DNA of 6,218 nucleotides from Chloroflexota bacterium (GTDB lineage: Bacteria > Chloroflexota > UBA6077 > JADZDV01), in NCBI GenBank assembly GCA_020850915.1, contig JADZDV010000458.1, forward strand, positions 1 to 6,218. Direction: 5' to 3'. The notes below the pieces were generated by a model that was not told where the DNA came from, ran no database searches, and saw nothing but the letters and a program-made list of their open reading frames with translations. Of this stretch, positions 1-5,185 are shown in pieces (position 1 is the first letter of the stretch; each line of letters opens with the position of its first letter). The position numbers and the translations under genes are program-made.

Positions 1-737
1 TCGAGACCTGCAAGGCGCGGGGGATTGCCGTCTGCCGCCTGGCGGGCGGCAACGCCGAGACGGTGGCCGAGCACGTCTTCCTGCAGGTCTTGGCGCTCTA
101 CCGCCGTCTGCCCATGATGGACCGGCGCATTCGGACGGGTCTCTTCGTGAAGGAAGAGGCGCGGGGCATTCATCGCGAGATCCGTGGCAAGCAGGTCGGC
201 ATCGTCGGCTTCGGCTACGTGGGCAAGGCGTTGGCGCCGCGCCTGAACGCCTTCGGCGCGAAGGTCGTCTACTACGACCCGTTCCGTCCCAGCCCGGAAC
301 AGGAGAGGCAGTTCAACGTCAGCTTTATGGAGCTGGACGACCTGATCCGCGCCTCGGACATCATCACCCTGCACCTGCCGTATCAGGCCTCCACGCGCAA
401 CATCATGAGCGCCGAGCGCATCGCCATGATGAAGCCGGATGCCATTCTGGTGAACTCAGCGCGCGGCGGGCTGGTCGACGAGGCAGCGCTGGCGGACGCG
501 CTCCGCGAGCACCGTGTCTGGGGCGCGGCGATCGACTGCTGGGAGCGCGAGGCCAATGGCGCCCACCCGATCCACGAGCTGGAGAACACCATCCTGACCC
601 CGCACATCGCCGGCACGACGATCGACAACTGGGGCTACGTCATGCAGCGAGTGGTCTCGAACGTTCAGACGTTCCTGAAGGGCGAGCCGCTGCCGAAAGA
701 TGACGTGGTCTACCTGCCGGATTCCTACGGCACGTAG
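1..737 (+). CDS. D-2-hydroxyacid dehydrogenase, NAD-binding, 5'-truncated by window edge
   Basis: This is the C-terminal part of a D-isomer-specific 2-hydroxyacid dehydrogenase (phosphoglycerate/glyoxylate/hydroxypyruvate reductase superfamily), a cytosolic enzyme that interconverts 2-oxo acids and D-2-hydroxy acids with NAD(P)H. The frame is open to the left edge, with its first full codon at position 3. The residues before the GTG at 63 (GGNAETVAEH) already match the family, so GTG 63 is not the start and about 80-100 N-terminal residues lie outside. The Rossmann motif GFGYVG is encoded at 207-224, followed by an Asp after the second strand (YYDP), which favours NAD over NADP. The catalytic trio is visible: Arg in NSARGGLVDE (462-464), Glu in DCWERE (549-551) and His in TPHIAG (603-605). 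The stop is TAG 735-737. The substrate is unknown. A 198-nt gap separates it from the aldolase, so shared transcription is possible but not shown. Confidence 0.93.
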   Translation, partial: ETCKARGIAVCRLAGGNAETVAEHVFLQVLALYRRLPMMDRRIRTGLFVKEEARGIHREIRGKQVGIVGFGYVGKALAPRLNAFGAKVVYYDPFRPSPEQERQFNVSFMELDDLIRASDIITLHLPYQASTRNIMSAERIAMMKPDAILVNSARGGLVDEAALADALREHRVWGAAIDCWEREANGAHPIHELENTILTPHIAGTTIDNWGYVMQRVVSNVQTFLKGEPLPKDDVVYLPDSYGT

Positions 738-775
738 GGCCTTTGCGCCGGGCACAGGGGCCCCCAGTCCGGTAG

Positions 776-798
776 GGGCAGGCCCCCGGAGCCTGCCC
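776..798. repeat. GC-rich perfect hairpin in the intergenic gap (terminator-like or interspersed palindrome)
   Basis: GGGCAGGC (776-783) and GCCTGCCC (791-798) form a perfect 8-bp stem around a 7-nt loop. A G-T pair at 775/799 could extend it. It starts 38 nt after the dehydrogenase stop, where a terminator would fit, but no T-run follows on the + strand. It could therefore be a factor-dependent or processing hairpin, or a copy of a dispersed palindromic repeat. The rest of the 738-935 gap shows no gene I can support. Confidence 0.5.
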
Positions 799-810
799 TG
801 GCGATCGCCA
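799..810. repeat. 12-nt perfect palindrome with GCGATCGC core
   Basis: TGGCGATCGCCA reads the same on both strands and directly abuts the hairpin at 776-798. Its core GCGATCGC has the same sequence as the HIP1 octamer of cyanobacteria, but a single copy in GC-rich DNA says nothing about lineage. It could be an operator half of the aldolase regulatory region or chance. I see no second copy in the window. Confidence 0.35.
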
Positions 811-920
811 GATCGACCCTTCGGTATGAGGAGCCACCGCGATGATGGAACGAGGGCGACCACGGGGAGCCGCCCCAACCGGGAGCGGGCATTGCGGAGA
901 GGCCAGAAGCTCAGAGGTAA

Positions 921-930
921 GAGAGGGAGG
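921..930 (+). promoter_or_regulatory. Ribosome binding site of the aldolase gene
   Basis: GAGAGGGAGG lies 5 nt before ATG 936. This strong purine-rich Shine-Dalgarno fixes the aldolase start. It also argues against the out-of-frame upstream ATGs at 842 and 845 being the main start. Confidence 0.75.
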
Positions 931-935
931 TTCTC

Positions 936-1772
936 ATGAAGGTGAACCCGCTCAAGGCCGGTCTGGCCTCGGGACGCGTGCAGATTGGGAGCTGGATCAA
1001 CATCGTGCGCAATCCGGCCGCGCTGCCGCTCTACAAGAGCGCCGGGCTGGACTACGGCCGGCTGGACCTGGAGCACGGCTCGCTCTCGATGGAGACGGTG
1101 GCCGACATGGCGGTCGCCTCTCGGGCGCTCGACTTCCCGCTGGTGGTCCGGCCGCCGGAAGGCAACCGCGAGTGGGTCACACGGCTGCTGGACGCCGGGA
1201 TCTGGTGTCTCCACGTACCAGGGATCGAGACGCCGGAGATCGCCCACCAGATCGTCCAGGCGTCCCGCTACTATCCGGCGGGGATGCGCGGGCGGTCGTC
1301 GCTCGGACCGCAGCACGACTTTGAGCCGGACTCGGCGACGATCTCCAGTCTGTCGTTCCACAACGAGCAGGTCCACATCGCCGCCATGTTCGAATCGCTC
1401 GAAGCGTTTCGCCACCTCGACGAGATCGTCGGCATGGAGGGCATCGACGCGGTGGCCGTAGGTGCGAGCGATCTGTCCCAGGAGCTCGGCGTGATGGGCA
1501 AGCCGGAGCAGGAGCAGGTGATCGACGAGTACCGCGACCGGCTCATTGACGCGGCGAAGCGGCATGGCAAGGACGTCGCCATGCTGGTGAACACGGTGGA
1601 CGAAGCGGTCCGCTGGATCGAGACCGGCGTCAGGATCATCGCCTACTCGTCCGACGTCAACGTGCTGCGCAACGGGTACGCCCAGGCAGTCACTCGGATG
1701 CGCGGTGGGAGCCGAAGCCAGGCCCGGGCCGACAACGTTTCCGATCCAGCCACACAGGAGCGAGCACGATGA
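936..1772 (+). CDS. HpcH/HpaI-family class II aldolase (2-oxo-3-deoxy acid aldolase type)
   Basis: This 278-aa cytosolic TIM-barrel enzyme belongs to the HpcH/HpaI aldolase/citrate lyase family, whose members split 4-hydroxy-2-oxo acids into pyruvate and an aldehyde using a divalent metal. The key residues are present at nearly the same numbering as E. coli HpaI: His47 in DLEHG (HpaI His45), Arg72 in VVRPP (Arg70), metal ligands Glu153 in MFES (Glu149) and Asp179 in GASDLS (Asp175). The segment ETPEIAHQIVQASRYYPAGM, followed by Arg-Gly, matches the family's central loop. Length is normal for the family, with about 20 extra polar C-terminal residues. The start is fixed by GAGAGGGAGG 5 nt upstream. 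The stop overlaps the next gene (ATGA), so the two are translationally coupled. Relatives include KDR aldolase (YfaU) and GarL. The true aldehyde partner cannot be told from sequence. A link to the upstream 2-hydroxyacid dehydrogenase through 2-oxo acid chemistry is inference. Confidence 0.93.
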   Translation: MKVNPLKAGLASGRVQIGSWINIVRNPAALPLYKSAGLDYGRLDLEHGSLSMETVADMAVASRALDFPLVVRPPEGNREWVTRLLDAGIWCLHVPGIETPEIAHQIVQASRYYPAGMRGRSSLGPQHDFEPDSATISSLSFHNEQVHIAAMFESLEAFRHLDEIVGMEGIDAVAVGASDLSQELGVMGKPEQEQVIDEYRDRLIDAAKRHGKDVAMLVNTVDEAVRWIETGVRIIAYSSDVNVLRNGYAQAVTRMRGGSRSQARADNVSDPATQERAR

Positions 1773-2734
1773 CTGATGCTGCCGCGGGCACACCGCCGCC
1801 GGCGGACCGGCGTTTCCGGTTCGCCCTTTCCATCAATCGCCTGCCGGGCACGAGGAAGGACTGGCAGGGGTACGTCGAGCAGGCCGACAATGAGGGGTAT
1901 GACGTGGTCCTGCTGGGCGACCACATTGGCGAGGAGCGCTACTCCTCTCCGCCGGCCATGGCCGTGGCGGGCGGCTTCAGCAAGCGGCTTCGCTTCGGCA
2001 CGATCGTCTTCAACAACGACCTGCGCCACCCGGCCATGCTGGCCAAGGACGTCGCGACCGTAGACGTGATGACCGAGGGCCGCTACGAGATGGGCATTGG
2101 CGCCGGCTGGATGAACAACGACTACCGGAACATCGGGCTGAAGAAGGACCCGGGGCCGATCCGCATCGAGCGGCTGGGCGAGAGCCTCCAGATCATCAAA
2201 GCGCTGTTCGCTGACGGCCCGGTCCGCTTCCAGGGCAAGTACTACACGATCAACGGCCTGGAGGGCTGGCCGAAGCCGATCCAGCGGCCGCGCCCGCCGA
2301 TCCTGGTGGGTGGCGGCGGTGAATCGATCATCGCCCTGGGAGCGCGCGAGGCGGACATCATCAGCCTGAACCCGGTCCATCGCAAGGGCACCCGCGGCGG
2401 CGGGCCCGAGCTGTCCGACGAGAAGCTGGCTGAGCGGGCGGGCTGGGTCAAGCAGCATGCCGGCGACCGCTACCCACAGCTCCGCATCCACATGCTGGTC
2501 CACTCGATCCGCGTGACGGACACTACGCGGGCAGCGGCGGAGGAGCTGGGCGCGCAGTTCAGCATGAGCGCCGAGGAGGCCCTGGTCAGCCCGTACCTGT
2601 TCATCGGCAGCCCGGCTCGCATCCGCGAGCACATCCACCGCCTGCGCGAGCTGTACGGCATCTCGTACTTCTCGATCCGCTACCAGAACGCCGCGCAGTT
2701 TCGGGAGGTCCTGCCCCAGGTCTCCGGCCGTTAA
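1769..2734 (+). CDS. LLM-class (luciferase-like) oxidoreductase, probably F420-dependent
   Basis: This 321-aa protein has the bacterial luciferase-like TIM barrel and resembles the F420-dependent subfamily typified by MSMEG_2516. Visible signatures are GDH near 50-52, the stretch from RFGTIVFNND through RHPAMLAKDVATVDVMTEGR to MGIGAGW (75-114), the PRPPILVGGGGE segment (174-185), READIISL (193-200) and the C-terminal FIGSPARIREHI (278-289). Members use reduced F420 or FMN for hydride transfer or monooxygenation. The cofactor is inferred from subfamily resemblance, and FMN remains possible. The start ATG 1769 overlaps the aldolase stop (ATGA) and has AGGAG at 1756-1760 with an 8-nt spacer, so both genes should be on one mRNA. 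The first 13 residues are a short polar lead-in before the first barrel strand. The stop is TAA 2732-2734. The substrate is unknown. Its pairing with an aldolase suggests oxidation or reduction of an organic acid or a xenobiotic-like compound. Confidence 0.92.
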   Translation: MTDAAAGTPPPADRRFRFALSINRLPGTRKDWQGYVEQADNEGYDVVLLGDHIGEERYSSPPAMAVAGGFSKRLRFGTIVFNNDLRHPAMLAKDVATVDVMTEGRYEMGIGAGWMNNDYRNIGLKKDPGPIRIERLGESLQIIKALFADGPVRFQGKYYTINGLEGWPKPIQRPRPPILVGGGGESIIALGAREADIISLNPVHRKGTRGGGPELSDEKLAERAGWVKQHAGDRYPQLRIHMLVHSIRVTDTTRAAAEELGAQFSMSAEEALVSPYLFIGSPARIREHIHRLRELYGISYFSIRYQNAAQFREVLPQVSGR

Positions 2735-2736
2735 CC

Positions 2737-2754
2737 CGCCAACCACCCCTGGCG
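2737..2754 (+). terminator. Short hairpin followed by TTTGT, weak terminator candidate
   Basis: CGCCA (2737-2741) pairs with TGGCG (2750-2754) across an 8-nt loop and is followed by TTTGTC. It sits 2 nt after the stop of the LLM oxidoreductase. The 5-bp stem and broken T-run make it weak. It may attenuate rather than stop read-through into the hydrolase gene. Confidence 0.25.
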
Positions 2755-2770
2755 TTTGTCAGCCTCACGC

Positions 2771-2800
2771 GCGGACGGCCCCGGTAGCAGCCCGGTCCGC
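2771..2800. repeat. Imperfect inverted repeat upstream of the hydrolase gene
   Basis: GCGGAC (2771-2776) is complementary to GTCCGC (2795-2800), and GG/CC inside can add two pairs with one bulged G. It lies in the 97-nt gap between the LLM oxidoreductase and the alpha/beta hydrolase, 14 nt before the hydrolase Shine-Dalgarno. It could be an operator, an mRNA stem or chance in GC-rich DNA. Confidence 0.25.
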
Positions 2801-2814
2801 CCGAGAGGCGTTCA

Positions 2815-2823
2815 GGAGAGGAG
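2815..2823 (+). promoter_or_regulatory. Doubled ribosome binding site of the hydrolase gene
   Basis: Two GGAG cores (2815-2818 and 2820-2823) occur back to back, the second 8 nt before ATG 2832. This supports the chosen start and suggests efficient translation independent of the upstream gene. Confidence 0.7.
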
Positions 2824-2831
2824 CTTGCTCA

Positions 2832-4067
2832 ATGGTCAGCCCCGCGCGCACGCGACCCGGCAAGGCGCACCTTCGCCGCGACAGTCAGAAGTGGGTCTTC
2901 GACTGGGTCATCAAGGAAACTGGTAATCCGCTCCATTTCCAGGCCGACGGGCGGGGACGCCTGCCGCGCAGCGTCAAGAACCACGACATGATCAGCAAGC
3001 ACCTCGGCCTCCAGGCACGCCGCCTCGAGCGGATCGCCCAGGCCGAGGCCGCGGCGGGCCATCGCGAGACGGCGATGGAGACCTACTATCGCGCGGCACT
3101 CGAGTACCTCGACGCTCAGCACCCGGTGCTGGAGACCAACGACGAGAAGCGCTACCTGCACGGCAGCCTGATGCGCTGCTACGACAAGGTGCGCGAGCTG
3201 GCGCCGTACCGGATCGAGCACATCGATATCCCCTGGAACGGGACCGTTGTCTCGGGCAATCTGCACCTCGCCCCGGTGGACGGCCCGGCGCCGCTGGTCT
3301 TTTACGTACCGGGCTGCGACCAGACGAAAGAGGCCTGGCCGCATCCGTACTACAACCAGGCGCTCCAGCGAGGGCTGCACGCCTTCTCGTTCGACGGGCC
3401 CGGGCAGGGGGAGAGCAACCTGCGCGGCATCAAGCTCGCCTCGAACAACTACGAGGACGCGGCCTGCGCCGCGCTCGACTACCTGCTCCAGCGGCCGGAG
3501 ATCGACGCGGACCGGGTTGGCGTGTACGCCTTGAGCTTCGGGTCGTTCTGGGGCCTGCGGATCGCCTCGCGCGAGCGCCGGATCAAGGGTGTGGCGGCGC
3601 CATCGGCCTCGTACTGCGACAAGTACTACCTTATGAACCAGGAGTCGCCGCGCTACAAGCAGCTCTTCGCGTACCTGACCCAGTCGTCCAGCGAGGCGGA
3701 GCTCGACGCCATCCTCGAAGAGATGACGATGGACGGCTACATGGAGCAGATCACTGCACCCGTGCTCCTGGCGGCCGGCGAGTTCGACCCGCGCAGCCCG
3801 CTGGACGAGATCTACCGGCTGTACGACCAGATCGCGGCGCCAAAGGAGCTGTGGGTCTTCTCGGACCAGCACCACAACCCCTCGATCGCCGGCGGCGGCC
3901 ACACGCACGTCTGGCAGCAGGATATCCACGGCGCGATGTGCGACTGGCTGCGCGAGCGGTTCGAGGGCAAGGCGCTGCGCCACCCGGGCCAGGTGGTCTA
4001 CGTGGACAACAGCTCGGCCGGCCCGAACGACGCATCGGCGACGTTGAAGCGAAGGTGGTACGAGTAG
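2832..4067 (+). CDS. Alpha/beta hydrolase, FrsA / 2,6-dihydroxypseudooxynicotine hydrolase-like
   Basis: This 411-aa cytosolic hydrolase has a helical N-terminal region (about 1-125, including REDSQK-like polar start and EYLDAQHPVL) and an alpha/beta core from about 126. It has no signal peptide or membrane segment. The PGCDQTKE loop (160-167) fits the oxyanion site, and SFDGPGQGES (186-195) is typical of this group. The nucleophile is Ser235 in ALSFGS, with Asp319 in GEFDPRSP and His348 in DQHHN completing a triad. The Ser-Asp and Asp-His spacings (84 and 29) are close to those I recall for 2,6-dihydroxypseudooxynicotine hydrolase, an enzyme that cleaves a C-C bond in nicotine breakdown. Differences are Ala instead of Gly at the first position of the nucleophile elbow, no obvious match to that enzyme's extra catalytic Glu, and a polar tail of about 30 residues (382-411). 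An ordinary esterase or a peptidase-like role remains possible. The doubled Shine-Dalgarno upstream supports ATG 2832. The stop is TAG 4065-4067. Confidence 0.9.
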   Translation: MVSPARTRPGKAHLRRDSQKWVFDWVIKETGNPLHFQADGRGRLPRSVKNHDMISKHLGLQARRLERIAQAEAAAGHRETAMETYYRAALEYLDAQHPVLETNDEKRYLHGSLMRCYDKVRELAPYRIEHIDIPWNGTVVSGNLHLAPVDGPAPLVFYVPGCDQTKEAWPHPYYNQALQRGLHAFSFDGPGQGESNLRGIKLASNNYEDAACAALDYLLQRPEIDADRVGVYALSFGSFWGLRIASRERRIKGVAAPSASYCDKYYLMNQESPRYKQLFAYLTQSSSEAELDAILEEMTMDGYMEQITAPVLLAAGEFDPRSPLDEIYRLYDQIAAPKELWVFSDQHHNPSIAGGGHTHVWQQDIHGAMCDWLRERFEGKALRHPGQVVYVDNSSAGPNDASATLKRRWYE

Positions 4068-4090
4068 CTCTGACAGCGCTGACCGGTTGA

Positions 4091-4116
4091 GCGGCGTCTG
4101 ACTCTTCAGGCGCCGC
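4091..4116. terminator. Hairpin between convergent genes, likely bidirectional terminator
   Basis: Positions 4091-4101 and 4106-4116 form an 11-bp stem (GCGGCG, a T-G wobble, then CTGA/TCAG) closed by a 4-nt CTCT loop. It lies between the + strand hydrolase stop (4067) and the - strand oxidoreductase stop (4122), where a shared terminator is expected. An outer repeat, GGTTGA (4085-4090) with TCAACC (4130-4135), could add a second stem and reaches into the last codons of the - strand gene. There is no T-run on either side, so this is not a textbook Rho-independent terminator. Confidence 0.6.
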
Positions 4117-4121
4117 CCTGC

Positions 4122-5126
4122 TCAGTGGCTCAACCTGACGTGCACGCCCTCCCAGGCTGATCTCGCCATGGCGTCGGTGAGCTGGACGCTGCGCAGGCCG
4201 TCGATGCCGGAGGGGCTCGGTTCGCGGCCTTCGATCAGCGCGGCGCTGAAGGCCGCCACGCTGGCGGCATGAGCGTCCTTCGCCGGGTACTCCGAGCTGC
4301 GGGTCTCCCCGTTGACCAGCACCTCCAGCTCGCCGCCAAACCGGCTCCGGGTCAGGCCCTTGCCGGTGATGCGGCCTTTCGTGCCGTAGACGACAAAGCC
4401 GTTGTAGGGGTTCGGCGTCTTCTCGTTGACTTTCACCTGGGCGATGACGCCGTTGTCGAAACCGAAGATCGACATCGCCGTCTGCTCCATCACCCCGCGC
4501 GGCGTGTCGAACACCGTCGAGACGGTCACGATCTCCGACGAGAGGATGAAGCGCAGGATGTCGTACACGTGCACGCCGACGGTCATCGACGTGCCGAGGC
4601 CGGCCATCTGGGGATCGGCCCGCCAGGTCGCCAGGCTGCCGCCGGGCCGGGCGCCGGCGCTCGCCTCCAGCTCGACCAGCAGCACGTTGCCGATCTCGCC
4701 GCTGTCGACGATCCGCTTGACCTCGATGAAGCAGGCCATGAAGCGGTTGTGAAAGTTCACCCCCAGCCTGACGCCGGTCCTCGCGCACGCCTCGACGATC
4801 CGCTCGGCGTCGGCCGTGTTGATCGCCATCGGCTTGTCGCAGAAGACGTGCTTGCCCGCCTGGGCCGCCATGATCGCCTGCTCGGCGTGGAGCGAGTTCG
4901 GGGTGTGGATCGCCACGACGGTGACGTCCGGGTTGGCGAGCATCTCCTCGTAGCTCGTGTAGGCGCGTTGCGCGCCGAACCGCCCGGCGAAATCGTTCGC
5001 CCGCCGCTGCTCCCGGCTGACGACCGCGACGAGGTCGTTGCCGTCAAAGCCGGTGATGCCCGGGAGAATGCGCTCTTCAGCGATGCGTCCAGTGCCGATC
5101 AGACCCCAGCCATTCTTCGTTGTCAT
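4122..5126 (-). CDS. Gfo/Idh/MocA-family NAD(P)-dependent oxidoreductase
   Basis: This 334-aa protein (from ATG 5126) has the two-domain Gfo/Idh/MocA fold: an N-terminal Rossmann domain with GLIGTGRIA (8-16) and a C-terminal alpha/beta domain. Family members oxidise or reduce sugars, inositols and related polyols. HVFCDKPMA (93-101) is the usual EKP site with Asp for Glu, keeping catalytic Lys98. GVNFHNRF (122-129) and GVHVYD (184-189) supply the other core residues, His186 and Asp189. The residue four before this His, usually a catalytic Asp in inositol dehydrogenase-like members, is Thr182 here. The start is uncertain. ATG 5126 sits at the family-typical distance from the glycine motif but has no Shine-Dalgarno. 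An in-frame TTG at 5162 would add 12 residues and has GGGAG 5 nt upstream. It follows the substrate-binding protein gene by 59 nt (23 if TTG is used) on the same strand, so an operon is likely. The substrate is unknown. Confidence 0.92.
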   Translation of the reverse strand: MTTKNGWGLIGTGRIAEERILPGITGFDGNDLVAVVSREQRRANDFAGRFGAQRAYTSYEEMLANPDVTVVAIHTPNSLHAEQAIMAAQAGKHVFCDKPMAINTADAERIVEACARTGVRLGVNFHNRFMACFIEVKRIVDSGEIGNVLLVELEASAGARPGGSLATWRADPQMAGLGTSMTVGVHVYDILRFILSSEIVTVSTVFDTPRGVMEQTAMSIFGFDNGVIAQVKVNEKTPNPYNGFVVYGTKGRITGKGLTRSRFGGELEVLVNGETRSSEYPAKDAHAASVAAFSAALIEGREPSPSGIDGLRSVQLTDAMARSAWEGVHVRLSH

Positions 5127-5133
5127 GGCGCGA

Positions 5134-5162
5134 ACTGTACCAAGCACCCTGGCGCCCCGCAA
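5134..5162 (-). promoter_or_regulatory. Weak sigma70-like promoter candidate next to the oxidoreductase ATG
   Basis: On the - strand, TTGCGG (5162-5157) and TACAGT (5139-5134) are separated by 17 nt. They match the -35 and -10 consensus at 3 of 6 and 4 of 6 positions. A start about 7 nt downstream would fall at the ATG 5126, giving a leaderless mRNA. The match is weak and may be chance. The TTGCGG also contains the alternative TTG start codon. Confidence 0.2.
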
Positions 5163-5167
5163 CTGCT

Positions 5168-5172
5168 CTCCC
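5168..5172 (-). promoter_or_regulatory. Shine-Dalgarno for the alternative TTG start of the oxidoreductase
   Basis: On the - strand GGGAG lies 5 nt before TTG 5162. It supports a 346-aa version of the Gfo/Idh/MocA protein. Against it, the 12 extra residues (MRGARVLGTVRA) are not typical of the family and TTG is a rare start. It decides the start only if the leaderless model for ATG 5126 fails. Confidence 0.35.
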
Positions 5173-5185
5173 GGGCTGTCAGGCG

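Noticed and set aside
755..770. GGGGCCCC-type short palindrome just after the dehydrogenase stop
   Set aside because: An 8-nt GC palindrome is expected often by chance at this base composition, and no second element pairs with it.
456..1793. A 445-codon open frame on the - strand across the dehydrogenase and aldolase
   Set aside because: It lies opposite two genes with clear family motifs and reads as Arg/Val/Asp/His-rich shadow sequence with no recognisable domain. Long antisense frames are common in GC-rich DNA.
1643..2746. A 367-codon open frame on the - strand opposite the LLM oxidoreductase
   Set aside because: It is a codon-position shadow of the LLM gene, with low-complexity Ala/Val/Arg/Asp content, no motif and no Shine-Dalgarno-backed start that I could support.
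2829..3983. A 384-codon open frame on the - strand opposite the alpha/beta hydrolase
   Set aside because: The + strand frame carries a full catalytic triad and a strong ribosome binding site. The opposite frame shows no family signature.
3751..4788. A 345-codon - strand frame spanning the convergent junction
   Set aside because: It overlaps two well-supported genes and the hairpin between them, and its Arg/Gly/Ala-rich translation has no domain.
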